Of a stretch of DNA of 64,000 nucleotides, positions 10,124 through 21,700 are shown piece after piece; the first letter of the stretch is position 1, and each line of letters begins with the position of its first letter. The notes below the pieces were generated by a model that saw nothing but the letters and a program-made list of their open reading frames with translations, searched no databases and was not told where the DNA came from. The position numbers and the translations under genes are program-made. Origin of the DNA: Bacteroidales bacterium. GTDB taxonomy: Bacteria > Bacteroidota > Bacteroidia > Bacteroidales > VadinHA17. The stretch is taken from contig JAIPBU010000020.1 in the NCBI GenBank assembly GCA_021738535.1, forward strand, positions 1-64,000, read 5' to 3'.

Positions 10124-12375
10124 TGTATTTTCAAACTGGCAAAAGGTGTAAAGGGAAACACCGAGAGTTTTTTCGGAACAACCGCAATATCAGCCTGTTC
10201 AGTTTCTTCCAGTGTAAAGAAAAGGAAGTATGGATTACTGTTGTGATATACATTATATACCCCCAGGTTAAGTCTTGCACTCCACTTTTCCTTATCTGTT
10301 CTGTATTGTAATGCAACATCCATCCTGTGGGATGGTGGCATACGGAAATTATATAATTCGGTATACAGGGGGAATGGCCTGTTTTCACCGCCATGGGGCA
10401 GGAAAGCATACGCAGTTGGCATGGTGGTAACCTGTCCGCTTGCCCAGAACCAGGTTGCATTCCATGACAGCTTACCAGTTACATCACCTTCAAATTTTAT
10501 ATCGACCTGGTGAGGCAGATCCCACGACGGAGAAAAAGGCTCACCGTTATTAATAGCATCAAAGTACCTTGTGCTTTTCGACCAGGTATAATACATATCC
10601 ACCATAAGTACATTAAGATCAAGATGCCATCCCGTTTCAAATCCATAAGCTTCTCCCTTGCCCGTGGTCAGGGCATCAACCGGGTGAAACGATATTAGCT
10701 CGACACCTGGCGACAGCTCAGTCAGTCCCTTCATCCTCTTGTAAAAGAAACCCGCATCGGCTTCCAGTCGGCCAAAATCATAATGAAAATGCACAGCATA
10801 CTGATCTGCCTGCCGCGGAGGGATCCCCTGTCCTGCAGGATACCAAAGATCAGCAGGCATATTAAAGCCAAGAGGGCTAATAAGGTGATCAAACTGGTAC
10901 GTCCTGTCATAGCTCATGTTCATCGCAAAATTGCCCCGGTTGACATCCACCTGGAAACGGGGAGCAAGCCTGAATATTATTTCATCGTTGTTATAAGCAG
11001 TTAATCGCAATCCTCCCGACAATTCCAGCCACCTGCTCAACGGAAACCGCAGGTTGGCATGAAGGCCTGTATACAAACTTCTTTGTTCAGATCCGGCAGA
11101 TCGCAGCCTGGTGTCTCCCACCATTTCCTCGCTGTGAATATAATAGTCTCTCAGGGAAGAAAAGGCTCCTGCCTGCCAGCTGATACCCCGGTTGTTATCA
11201 CCGTAATATTCAACTTCACTGTCCCAGCTAAGCATATCGTTCTCCCTCAGTATGTTCCATGAAGGATTATATTCACCTGAGAAATTATAAGCTGACACCC
11301 CTGAATGTATCCGGATCCTGCTATTCCCGTTGATTGTTTTTGCCATGTTCAATGATGCAATACTGTTGCCCCAGTCGGTCCGCAATTTCAATCCGCCGGT
11401 ATTATAGCGAAACAGGTCTGTTGTCTTAAATATTGTCATATCCATCTGCCAGTCATTGCCAGGCAGGAAGTGCAGCTTAAGGAAGATATCATACAGCTTA
11501 TAATCGGGCAGTGGTATGAATCCCTCTTTTTCTCCATGAAGATTCTCATATATATCAGACACCAGGTCAAAAAATGAATATCTTGCTGCTGCTAATACAG
11601 ACATTTTATCCTTTACAACAGGCCCCTCAAATTTAATTCCACCGGAAAGATTGCTGATGTATGCCGAATAACTGTTTTCATACAAATCCGGATCCCGGCT
11701 TTTAACAAGCAGAAAGGAGGACAGTGCATTTCCTGACCGGGAAGGGAAACCACTTTTCCTGAGTGAAGTGCTCTCGACCACATCAGGATTAAACATGGGT
11801 GCAATTCCGAGCAGATGGTAGCTGTTATGCAAGGGTTGACCGTCCAGGCTTATCATATTACTGCCATGCCCCGTACCTCTGACATTGAGTGCGGCATTTA
11901 TCTCGCTGCTCTTTTGTATGCCGGGAAGGCTCTGCAGTGTTTTGATGATATCAGCCTCACCAAATCCGGATGTCAGCCTGTCTATATCATCCGAGCGCAA
12001 TTCAATTTTCCTGAGCCGGTTATCGCGTGCTTCATTTACAGGGGCAGTAATTGTTACTTCCCTGATTCTGGTTTCAGCCGGTGCCAGGTCAACATTCAGG
12101 GGTAACTCCGTATTCTCGTTTACTTTATATATCTTAAGTTCATAGGAAACATGCCTTATCACAAGGGAAGCCGGTATAGAGGGTACGCTTATAGAAAAGA
12201 AGCCACTGCTGTCACTCAATGCAAAGCTACTGCTGCTGCTCTGCACCTGTATGCTTGCTCCCGTGACGGGTTGCCCTGTTTCTCCATTCCTGGCAAAACC
12301 ACTAAGATCAACCTGGCCGGCAGCTGCCAGTGAACAAGTGATCAAAGAAAACAATATAAGCCACCTGCGATGCAT
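10114..12375 (-). CDS. TonB-dependent receptor with carboxypeptidase-like regulatory N-domain
   Basis: GFARNGETGQPVTGASIQV N-domain, plug domain LQSLPGIQKSSEINAALNVRGTGHGSNMISLDGQPLHNSYHLLG; start placed at internal Met (MHRRWLILFSLITC signal peptide). Confidence 0.9.
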   Translation of the reverse strand: MHRRWLILFSLITCSLAAAGQVDLSGFARNGETGQPVTGASIQVQSSSSSFALSDSSGFFSISVPSIPASLVIRHVSYELKIYKVNENTELPLNVDLAPAETRIREVTITAPVNEARDNRLRKIELRSDDIDRLTSGFGEADIIKTLQSLPGIQKSSEINAALNVRGTGHGSNMISLDGQPLHNSYHLLGIAPMFNPDVVESTSLRKSGFPSRSGNALSSFLLVKSRDPDLYENSYSAYISNLSGGIKFEGPVVKDKMSVLAAARYSFFDLVSDIYENLHGEKEGFIPLPDYKLYDIFLKLHFLPGNDWQMDMTIFKTTDLFRYNTGGLKLRTDWGNSIASLNMAKTINGNSRIRIHSGVSAYNFSGEYNPSWNILRENDMLSWDSEVEYYGDNNRGISWQAGAFSSLRDYYIHSEEMVGDTRLRSAGSEQRSLYTGLHANLRFPLSRWLELSGGLRLTAYNNDEIIFRLAPRFQVDVNRGNFAMNMSYDRTYQFDHLISPLGFNMPADLWYPAGQGIPPRQADQYAVHFHYDFGRLEADAGFFYKRMKGLTELSPGVELISFHPVDALTTGKGEAYGFETGWHLDLNVLMVDMYYTWSKSTRYFDAINNGEPFSPSWDLPHQVDIKFEGDVTGKLSWNATWFWASGQVTTMPTAYAFLPHGGENRPFPLYTELYNFRMPPSHRMDVALQYRTDKEKWSARLNLGVYNVYHNSNPYFLFFTLEETEQADIAVVPKKLSVFPFTPFASLKIQWK

Positions 12376-12390
12376 GGGTACAAAAATAAA

Positions 12391-12419
12391 AAAAACCGGG
12401 ACCATGCCCGGTTTTTTTC
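12391..12419 (-). terminator. Rho-independent terminator downstream of the 12437-14086 gene
   Basis: aaaccggg-accatg-cccggttttttt. Confidence 0.75.
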
Positions 12420-12436
12420 TTGTATAAGGGTAATTT

Positions 12437-14086
12437 TTAATCGAATAATGTGTAATCGATGAACATCTCAGTTCCAACAGGAACACTAATTACACCGCCG
12501 GCAAAATATATGGGGCTGGGAGCTTTTAACGGTCCACTCATAGAACTTGAAATATAAGCTTCCATCTTAACTTTGGCAGGATATCCACCCTGGTTGAAAT
12601 CGAAATACTCCATATTTACGAAATCGAAGAAACCACTGTGTACCAGTCGTACCGGAGCATTTATCACCTTGATACCTTTTAATTCGGGAATCATGTATTC
12701 AAGGGTCTTTCCAAAGAAATTCGGTAAAGTATAGTTGTATTCTATCTCAACAACTTTCTGTATTTCTTCCTGAAGTGGAGCGATAGTGATCTTTCCGTTT
12801 GCATCAACAGTATATGCATATCCGTCACCTGCGTCATAGCCCGGGATTGCCCATACCTCAATGGGATTACCTGCATCGTCATAAACAAACTTGGTTATAT
12901 CCATTGTTTCGTCAACATTTCCATCCTGATCAAGTATTTCAAACTGGACAAAAGTGAGTAGGTTGTCGGTATATGTCATAACGGCACGTCCGAAATGGAT
13001 TGTGTCAATTCCTGATGCCTTTGACGGGCTGCCGTATATGTCATACATATCGACCTGTGTTATAAGGTCACTGGCATCATAAGTCATTACAAAATACTCA
13101 CTTACATTACCTTCCCAGTCAAGGGCTTCAATTTTTTCAATCAGGTCATCATCACGAAGGGTGAGCTTTGCCATTGAAGAATCCCTTACCTCACCAGCCT
13201 GGTATACCTTTGTTACCTCAATAACCCGGTCGGGCGTATACATACGTCCGCTAACCCCGTCAAGGGTTATATAATAGTAATTATTGTATGTTTTGTAAAA
13301 TAGGCTGTCCTCACCGGGTACCGGGTAGTACTTTTCATAAGTATCATGATTGATCTGGTCTTCAGGAACAAACCAGCAATGCTGGTATTCTTGATACTGG
13401 TATTGTGATCCGTTAAAGTACCTGTTCCTGTATAATGTGTAAAGATCTCCTGCTGCTTCTTCCTGGGTGAAATAATAACCGCTGTCACCAGTGAAGTAAG
13501 TATAAGACATGGAAACACTCTCCACATATGATTCATATATATCATTGTATAGCGACTTCTCTATGGCCATCATTACCGGCTGGGCATCTGCATAATTATT
13601 CTGCAGTTCCAGTATGTTTATTACATTTCCATTGCCGTCAGGTAAATTAACCTGGGCATTGATCATCCTGTCCTGGTCGTCATAAGCCATTTTGACAAGT
13701 TCAACGTCACCCAGGGTCATTGAGGTAATTCCGTAATCACCACTCAATGTACCGCTCAGATAGGTTGTATTCCCGTTATCAAGCACAATGTACTGTCGTG
13801 TTGTACCATCTGCAAAGGTAACTGTAATTATGCCTGTTTCATTGTTGATGTCAAAGTCGGTTACATTACCGGGCAGGACATCATCAGGCACTGTAACTGA
13901 AGTAGTTGTTCCGTCACCGAAAGTAATTACCAGGTCACTTCCCTGGAATTCCATGCCGGCAATTTCACCATTCTCAAGGTTGTCAACCTTGTCTTTCAGG
14001 TCATTAATATCATTTTTCAGGTCATCCGTACAGCCGATCATCAATAATACTACAGCTGCAAGGAAAAAGGTTAGCTTTTTCATCAT
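12437..14086 (-). CDS. Hypothetical lipoprotein with N-terminal coiled coil
   Basis: MMKKLTFFLAAVVLLMIGCTDDLKNDINDLKDKVDNLEN; lipobox followed by a coiled coil. Confidence 0.7.
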   Translation of the reverse strand: MMKKLTFFLAAVVLLMIGCTDDLKNDINDLKDKVDNLENGEIAGMEFQGSDLVITFGDGTTTSVTVPDDVLPGNVTDFDINNETGIITVTFADGTTRQYIVLDNGNTTYLSGTLSGDYGITSMTLGDVELVKMAYDDQDRMINAQVNLPDGNGNVINILELQNNYADAQPVMMAIEKSLYNDIYESYVESVSMSYTYFTGDSGYYFTQEEAAGDLYTLYRNRYFNGSQYQYQEYQHCWFVPEDQINHDTYEKYYPVPGEDSLFYKTYNNYYYITLDGVSGRMYTPDRVIEVTKVYQAGEVRDSSMAKLTLRDDDLIEKIEALDWEGNVSEYFVMTYDASDLITQVDMYDIYGSPSKASGIDTIHFGRAVMTYTDNLLTFVQFEILDQDGNVDETMDITKFVYDDAGNPIEVWAIPGYDAGDGYAYTVDANGKITIAPLQEEIQKVVEIEYNYTLPNFFGKTLEYMIPELKGIKVINAPVRLVHSGFFDFVNMEYFDFNQGGYPAKVKMEAYISSSMSGPLKAPSPIYFAGGVISVPVGTEMFIDYTLFD

Positions 14087-14242
14087 CTTTACAATTTTTA
14101 GTTTGTTAAATAAATTATTAAAAGTTCAATTGTTGCGGGTTTAATAAATCAGTACTACATTTTTATTCTTACGGAACTAATATGCAATTGTTACAATTAC
14201 TAGAGTAAAAATTTAAAAAAAAGGTTGCATAAGGTGCATAAG

Positions 14243-14683
14243 TTATTCAACACTATAGTCTATCTCATCCTCCATGGTGCTATGGTTTGAAGCAAGCACA
14301 AGCAAGGTTCCTGTTTCTTCCCTGGATACTACCTTATGTGATATGCCGGTTCTTATATAGACCCCTTTATTCTCATCTCCTTTTATGCTGATGATTTCTT
14401 TCTCTTTGCTCTCAATATCTTCAAGATGAATATCAAACATGCCATCCAGGGGGATAAGGATCTCTTCCTTTACCAGGTGATAATGATTACCTGATGCATT
14501 ATCCTTCTCAAGGAATTTTGAAATATAGCTATACTTCAAATCAAAGGCCAGTGGAAACCTGCTGTCAAAAACAGGTATAAAAAGCCGTCCTTTCTTTGAG
14601 TCCCTGTAATTAAATGAGAACACTGTTGCGAGAGCAGTATTCTGAACCTTAAGGGGCTTTGAGTATTGATCCAGTGAATTCAC
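14243..14683 (-). CDS. Cupin-fold / WxcM-like domain protein
   Basis: NHYHLVKEEILIPLDGMFDI..GVYIRTGISHKVVSREETGTLLVLAS; 4-nt overlap with tkt. Confidence 0.6.
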   Translation of the reverse strand: MNSLDQYSKPLKVQNTALATVFSFNYRDSKKGRLFIPVFDSRFPLAFDLKYSYISKFLEKDNASGNHYHLVKEEILIPLDGMFDIHLEDIESKEKEIISIKGDENKGVYIRTGISHKVVSREETGTLLVLASNHSTMEDEIDYSVE

Positions 14684-16713
14684 GATTTCAAGAGTTTAAT
14701 TACCTGTTCATAGACATTAACTGCAGTAAACCCGAATTCATTATCAAGCACTTTATATGGAGCTGAATAGCCAAAATGATCCAGGCCCCATATTGCACCA
14801 TTCTCACCAACCAGTGCGGACAGTGTCACCGGCAAACCTGCAGTCAGACCAAAGCGTGGTATACCTGCCGGTAAAACGGACTCCTGGTATTCTTTATCCT
14901 GATTTAAAAATAATCCTTCCGAAGGCACTGAGACAACGCGTGCCTTAATATCTTTTTGTTCACTAAGCATCCGGGCTCCCTCAGTAAGAGTGCTTACCTC
15001 TGAACCACTGGCCACCAGTACAACATCCGGTTTACCTTTGCAGTCCTTGACTGTATAAGCACCTCTTCTTGCACCAAGGGCATCAGTATACCTGTCTTCA
15101 CCTGAAGGAAGGTCATCAATTCCCTGCCTTGACAGAATAAGCGCAGTTGGTGTGGAATTATTCTCAAGTGCCATCTGCCAGCATACTGTTGTTTCAGCCG
15201 CATCTGCCGGTCTCAGTACAAGCATACTGTTCTCTCCCGAGTGATTCTTAAGTTTCTCAAGCAGCCGTATCTGCGCTTCCTGCTCCACCGGCTGGTGGGT
15301 AGGGCCGTCCTCTCCCACCCTGAAAGCATCATGCGTCCAGATAAACTTAACAGGCAATTTCATTAAGGCTGCCAGCCTTACGGCAGGTTTCATAAAATCC
15401 GAAAATACAAAGAATGTGCCGCAGGCAGGTATTACTCCTCCGTGCAGGGCCATACCATTCATTATTGCGGCAAGGGTAAGCTCCGATACTCCACCCTGCA
15501 AAAACTTACCGGAAAAGTCTCCCTTCCGTATAACTTCTGTTTTTTTCAGGTAACCGTCAGTCTTGTCTGAATTTGCAAGGTCAGCTGATGATACTATCAT
15601 ATTATCAACTTTTTCAGCAAGTACTGAAAGCACTGCAGAAGATGCAGCTCTTGTTGCTATACCCTCCTTCTGTTCCAGTGACCGGAAGTCAATAACGGGT
15701 AAGTCGCAATTAAAAAAGCTATCCAGTTTTGATGCCTTCCCTCGGTTTGCTTCCCTCCAATCAGCTTCAGTGTTTTTAAATTCTTTTACCTGTTCTCTTT
15801 TCCTGTCGATAATATTGGTATAAAGCTCCCTTACTTCAGCGAAAACCTTAAACGGTTCATCAGGCTTGCCTCCAAGGTTAATTACAGATTTTTCAAAAGA
15901 TGCTCCTGCTTTACTAACCGGCTGGCCATGGGTTGATGTTTTTCTCTCAAAAGAGTTTCCTTCCTCATCAATTAGTCCTTTACCCATTACTGTCTTGCCT
16001 ATTATAAGGCTGGGACGATCCTGTTCTTTCAGAGAACTATCCAGTGCATCCCTTATTGCATCATGGTCATGACCATCAATGGTAATTACATGCCATCCCC
16101 AGGCTTTATACTTGGCTTCAGTATCTTCCGAACTTACAACATCAGTTTCTGTCGACAGCTGTATATCGTTACTGTCATAAAACATGATAAGATTACCCAG
16201 CCCCAGGTGGCCTGCTATCCTGCCTGCTCCCTGCGATATCTCTTCCTGTATACCACCATCTGAAATAAAGGTATATATATTATGTGACATCCATCCACCA
16301 AACCTGGTTTCCAGAAACTTAGCCGCTATAGCTGCTCCCACTGCATTGGTATGCCCCTGTCCCAGCGGACCGGATGTATTCTCAACTCCCCTTTTGAAAT
16401 CCACTTCCGGGTGACCGGGAGTTACGCTTCCCCACTGCCGGAATTTTTTAATATCATCATCTGAGTAAAAACCATACAGAGACAATATGGAGTATAACAT
16501 CGGCGACATATGCCCGGGGTCCAGGAAAAACCTGTCACGATGGATCCAGTCCGGCTTATCAGGGTCAAACCTGAGGTATTCCGAGAAAAGTATATGAATA
16601 AAATCTGCTCCACCCATTGCTCCTCCCGGGTGACCGGATTTTGCCTTTTCGACCATAGCCATTGAAAGCAACCTTATGTTATCAGCCGCCTTGAGATTGA
16701 TATTTTTACTCAT
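14680..16713 (-). CDS. tkt: Transketolase
   Basis: 677 aa; KSGHPGGAMGGADF, TPGHPE..TSGPLGQGHTNAVGAAIA, EDGPTHQPVEQ motifs. Confidence 0.96.
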   Translation of the reverse strand: MSKNINLKAADNIRLLSMAMVEKAKSGHPGGAMGGADFIHILFSEYLRFDPDKPDWIHRDRFFLDPGHMSPMLYSILSLYGFYSDDDIKKFRQWGSVTPGHPEVDFKRGVENTSGPLGQGHTNAVGAAIAAKFLETRFGGWMSHNIYTFISDGGIQEEISQGAGRIAGHLGLGNLIMFYDSNDIQLSTETDVVSSEDTEAKYKAWGWHVITIDGHDHDAIRDALDSSLKEQDRPSLIIGKTVMGKGLIDEEGNSFERKTSTHGQPVSKAGASFEKSVINLGGKPDEPFKVFAEVRELYTNIIDRKREQVKEFKNTEADWREANRGKASKLDSFFNCDLPVIDFRSLEQKEGIATRAASSAVLSVLAEKVDNMIVSSADLANSDKTDGYLKKTEVIRKGDFSGKFLQGGVSELTLAAIMNGMALHGGVIPACGTFFVFSDFMKPAVRLAALMKLPVKFIWTHDAFRVGEDGPTHQPVEQEAQIRLLEKLKNHSGENSMLVLRPADAAETTVCWQMALENNSTPTALILSRQGIDDLPSGEDRYTDALGARRGAYTVKDCKGKPDVVLVASGSEVSTLTEGARMLSEQKDIKARVVSVPSEGLFLNQDKEYQESVLPAGIPRFGLTAGLPVTLSALVGENGAIWGLDHFGYSAPYKVLDNEFGFTAVNVYEQVIKLLKS

Positions 16714-16883
16714 TTTTGTGAAAATTTATTTCGGTGAATTATTATACAAAATTAGAAAAATAACCCTTGCTTCCTGATTATAATATAAAGAAGTAATTAA
16801 CATTTATAATAAATTTTACGGACTCAGGTGAAAAACTCTGGTATATTAATGTATTATTAATAGATTTGCGTAAAATTTATTAA

Positions 16884-17297
16884 TTGAGGAGGCATCTTAA
16901 AATAAAAGGATACTTAATGATGTCGGCATGGCTGGTAATCTTCCTTCATGCTGTCATACCTCATAATCATCAGGTTAACATGCAACTCGGGTGCCAGGAG
17001 CTATGCCACAGCCACAAGGCGAATGATGATCATGGCAAAGATTATAAGGATAATGTTGCATCTTTCCTGCCGCTTCCTGATGATCATGAATCAAATATTT
17101 GTCATTTCTCAACTGAGCTGAAACACGAGCAATCTTTCAACAGCTTTTTTATTAATGAACCTGTTTACTTTATTACTCAAATAAACGACGGTATATCCGG
17201 CACTACCGGTAGCACCCATGAAGCACTTGTACCCGGACACCTGATGAACGCCTTATTCCTTAGAGCACCACCGTATTCATCCTGCACCTATTGCTAA
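16884..17297 (+). CDS. Small His-rich membrane/secreted protein preceding the metal efflux operon
   Basis: N-terminal TM/signal followed by HNH, CHSH, HDE-like motifs; C-terminal FLRAPPYSSCTYC; located just upstream of RND genes. Confidence 0.6.
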   Translation: MRRHLKIKGYLMMSAWLVIFLHAVIPHNHQVNMQLGCQELCHSHKANDDHGKDYKDNVASFLPLPDDHESNICHFSTELKHEQSFNSFFINEPVYFITQINDGISGTTGSTHEALVPGHLMNALFLRAPPYSSCTYC

Positions 17298-17363
17298 TTA
17301 TTCTAACAGCCTGAGCATTAGCCGCTCCGGGCATTCTTCGTAGTTACTTTTAAATACAACAAT

Positions 17364-18713
17364 ATGAAATCGATAATTTATTTGTTATCAATTATTTACA
17401 TTTATTCAATGACTGCATGCAACAGCGGTCAACCAGGAGCAGACGATCACGGTCACGATCATGCTCACAACCAGGAACAGGAACAAGAACATACTGACGA
17501 TGGGCATGAGCATACTGAGGATGATCATACTGACGATGAACATGAGCATACTGAGGATGATCATACTGACGATGAGCATGAGCATACTGAGGATGATCAT
17601 ACTGACGATGGGCATGAGCATACTGAGGATGATCATACTGACGATGAACATGAGCATACTGACCAGGAAAGCAGCCACGAATCAGAAGATGAACATGATA
17701 CCAGTAGCTCACCAGTGGATTACAGCCTGCTCAGATTAACTCCAGGTGATTTCAGCTTTATATATAAAACAAGTGGCATGATCATGCCTGATCTAAAAGA
17801 TGAAGTTGTCATATCAGCAACAGCACCGGGACTATTAAGTTATTCTGATCATTTCCTGTATCCGGGTGTCAGCATTAGCCCGGGTCAGGAGATCTTTATC
17901 ATTAAAGGCGAAGGCCTCAGTGAGGACAATACGCAAATTAAGCTTAAGAAGCTAAAATCTGAATATCTTACGGCAAAAGAGAACTTTGAGCGTGCTTCGA
18001 AGATGGTAGCTGAAAGGCTGGTAACACAGGAGCATTACCTTGACAAAAAACTTAACTATGAACAGGCTCGTACAGAATATGAGAACTACAGCAGTTTACT
18101 TTCCGGCAAGGGGAAAAGCATAGTGGCACCTGCCGGCGGATATATTAATGAACTATTTGCCAGGGAAGGTGAAATGGTAAGGACCGGAGACCGTATTGCT
18201 TCAATTATTATTGAACACCAGATGGTATTGAAGGCAGATATACCTCCTGCTGACCTGGAAATTATGAAGCAAATACACAGTGCAAATTTTTCTACCGGCT
18301 ATCGTAACCGGGTTTATTCGACCAATGATCTTGGCGGGGAGATTATCTCATACGGAAAAAGCACAGGCAGAAATTCGTACTATGTACCCCTGTATTTCAG
18401 AATAAATTATAATGATGAGCTCATCCCTGGTACATTTACTGATATTTGGCTTAGGGGCGACACTGTCCACAATGTCCTGACAGTCCCGAACAGTGCAATA
18501 ATGGAAGAATATGGCAAGCACTACGTATATGTACATGAACAGGATAATGAATTTGAAAAAAGATATGTAACAACAGGCAGCACCAACGGAACGGCCACAA
18601 TGATATTAAGCGGCCTGGATGAGGGAGAAACCATAGTCGGAGAAGGAGCTTATACAATAAAACTCAGGATGCAATCATCATCATTGCCTGCAGAACACAG
18701 TCACAACCACTAA
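17364..18713 (+). CDS. RND efflux periplasmic adaptor (CusB/CzcB-like) with His/Asp/Glu-rich N-terminal repeats
   Basis: HlyD-type barrel-sandwich hybrid and beta-barrel segments; followed by CusA/CzcA-type permease. Confidence 0.88.
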   Translation: MKSIIYLLSIIYIYSMTACNSGQPGADDHGHDHAHNQEQEQEHTDDGHEHTEDDHTDDEHEHTEDDHTDDEHEHTEDDHTDDGHEHTEDDHTDDEHEHTDQESSHESEDEHDTSSSPVDYSLLRLTPGDFSFIYKTSGMIMPDLKDEVVISATAPGLLSYSDHFLYPGVSISPGQEIFIIKGEGLSEDNTQIKLKKLKSEYLTAKENFERASKMVAERLVTQEHYLDKKLNYEQARTEYENYSSLLSGKGKSIVAPAGGYINELFAREGEMVRTGDRIASIIIEHQMVLKADIPPADLEIMKQIHSANFSTGYRNRVYSTNDLGGEIISYGKSTGRNSYYVPLYFRINYNDELIPGTFTDIWLRGDTVHNVLTVPNSAIMEEYGKHYVYVHEQDNEFEKRYVTTGSTNGTATMILSGLDEGETIVGEGAYTIKLRMQSSSLPAEHSHNH

Positions 18714-18723
18714 TTCAACACAC

Positions 18724-21700
18724 ATGTTAAACAGAATAATATATTTCTCGCTAAAAAACAGGCTGACCATTTTAATTGCAGCATTGCTTTTGTTATTGTC
18801 TGGTCTGTATGTGACAAACAGGATGGATATAGATGTGTTCCCTGAGCTTACGGCACCTACCGTTGTAATAATGACAGAAGCACCCGGTATGGCACCTCAG
18901 GAAATTGAAAGACTCGTTACTTTTCCAATTGAGACAGCCGTAAACGGATCAACAGGAATAAGGAGGGTAAGATCAAATTCAACCATGGGATTTTCGATTG
19001 TCTGGGTGGAATTTAACTGGAAAACAGACATTTATAATGCACGGCAGACTGTAACTGAAAGGATAATAAAAGTTAGTTCAGAATTACCTGAAGGAGTAAA
19101 CAAGCCTGTTCTGGCACCTCAATCATCATTACTGGGCGAAATGATGATAATAGCCGTGGAATCTGATTCGGTTAGCGACATGGACCTGAGAACATTTGCC
19201 GAATGGAACCTTCGTCGCCGCTTATTATCCATACCGGGGGTAGCACAGGTCACTACCATTGGCGGAGAATTCAAAGAATACCAGATCCTTGCAGATCCGT
19301 ATAAAATGAAGTTTTTCAATGTGGGGCTGCAAGAGCTGGAAAAAGTTTGCAAAGGGCTAAACAGTAATTCTTCCGGTGGCTTCATAAACGAACACGGTAA
19401 TATCTATTATGTCAGGGGTCTTGCCAGAGAAAGCAATACAGACGAGATTGGCAACTCCGTAATAAAAACACATGAAGGCCTCCCGGTAAGGATAAAGGAT
19501 GTAGCAACTGTAAAAACAGGATTTGCTCCAAAGATAGGTTCGGGCTCATACAATGGACGTGATGCAGTACTATTGAACATTGTTAAACAACCCGGTATTA
19601 ATACCGTGAGTCTTACTAATCATATTAACAAAACACTTGATGAAGTTGTAAAAAACACGAAGGAGGATATAAAGGTACGAACTGACGTTTATAACCAGGC
19701 TGACTTTATTAATACATCAGTAAAAAATGTCCTCAGGGCTCTTATTGAAGGAGGTATATTCGTTATTATTATCCTGTTTATCTTTCTTCTCAATGCCCGG
19801 ACAACAATAATATCGCTTTTTGCAATACCTCTTTCCTTACTTGTATCCATCCTTGCACTCAAACTAATGGGCTACACCATAAATACCATGAGCCTCGGCG
19901 GCATGGCAATCGCTATAGGATCACTGGTTGATGATGCAATAATTGATGTGGAGAATGTTTACAAACACCTGCGAAGAAATGCCGCTCTTGAGGGAAAGGA
20001 TAAGAAACCGGTTCTTGAAGTCGTTTATGAAGCCTCAACTGAAATCAGACCCTCAATATTTAATGCCACTATAATAATCGTAGTAACTTTTATTCCCTTG
20101 TTCTTTCTGGAGGGCTTTGAAGGTCGGATGCTAAAACCACTGGGGATATCATTCATAGTATCATTGGTGGCATCCCTCCTTGTAGCATTAACCATAACAC
20201 CGGTATTGTGCAGCTACCTTCTCGGTAATGAAAAAAGACTGAGAGCCAGAGCCGGCGGATCATGGGTGGAAAGAAACTTAATTGCTGTTTACAGGAAAAG
20301 CCTAAGTGCCAGTCTCAGGAAGCAAGGCTGGATAATAGGCTCGGGTACAGCTTTGTTCATTTTTGCACTTATTTTGTTCTTTACATTCGGCAATACATTC
20401 CTGCCTCCCTTCAATGAAGGAGCCTTGTCTGTAAACCTTGTTGGAAAACCGGGCATCTCTCTTGAGGAATCATCAAAGATAGCGAGGAAGGCAGAATTAC
20501 TACTCCTGGAAATGCCTGAAATAAAATCCCTTGCAAGAAAGACAGGAAGGGCTGAAATGGCAGAGCACTCATTTGCAGAGAATGTTTCTGAGCTCGATGT
20601 ACCATTTAAACTGGAGAAAAGAAGCAGGGGGGAATTCTTTGCAGCCGTACGTAAGACATTAAATACACTACCAGGTATAAGCGTTGAAGTGGGCCAGCCC
20701 ATAACACACCGGATGGACCACATGCTTTCCGGAACAAGGGCAAATATAGCAATAAAATTATTTGGTAACGATCTTAACAGGCTCTACAGTACTGCAAATA
20801 ATATTAAAAATCAAATAGAAGATGTTGAAGGGATAGGTGATATTAATGTACAACAGCAAACTGAAGCTCCTCAAATAAAAATCAAAGCAAAGCGAGATAT
20901 GCTGGCACGCTATGGTATACCTGTAAATAATTTTACATCCTTTATCAACACTGCCCTCAAAGGAGAAAAAGTATCGGATGTATTTGAGGACGAACAGCGC
21001 TTTCCAATGGTACTTAGATATAATGATGAATCAAGGTCAAGTAGCAAGGCCATCAGGAATGCCATGATCGATACTCATGATAATAAGAAAGTACCACTGG
21101 CATTCGTTGCAGATATTGAATCATCATCAGGCCCTAACTCGATCAGCAGGGAGAAGGTACAACGGAAGATAGTCATCTCCGTTAATGTTGCAGAACGTGA
21201 TGTAGGCAGTGTTGTCTCAGACATAAGATCACGTGTTAATAACACTATTGAACTTCCTGATAATTACAGGGTTGAATATGGAGGACTTTTTGAAAGTGCT
21301 GAATCAGCATCAAAACGCTTGCTGTTTACCTCTCTCCTGGCTATACTTATTGTTTTTATTATCCTCTACCATGAGTTTAAAAACAGTAAACTGGCACTGG
21401 TAATACTGCTTAACCTGCCCCTTGCACTGATAGGAGGCATTTTTGCCATCAGCATTAGCTCTTCCGTAATCAGCATTCCCACAATTATTGGTTTTATTAC
21501 TCTATTTGGTATTGCCACACGAAACGGATTACTGCTTATTTCACGTTATGAGGCACTGGCATCAAATGGAATGAGCCTTAGAGAAAGAATAATTACCGGT
21601 TCTGCCGACAGGCTTAACCCTATACTGATGACTGCACTGACGGCTGCACTGGCACTAATACCCCTTGCAGCAGGATCAGAAAAGCCGGGTAATGAAATCC

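Noticed and set aside
17392-17712. Antisense repetitive ORFs (HRQYDHPQYAHA..., MPIVSMIILSML...)
   Set aside because: Shadow frames of the 36-nt His-rich tandem repeat in the RND adaptor gene.
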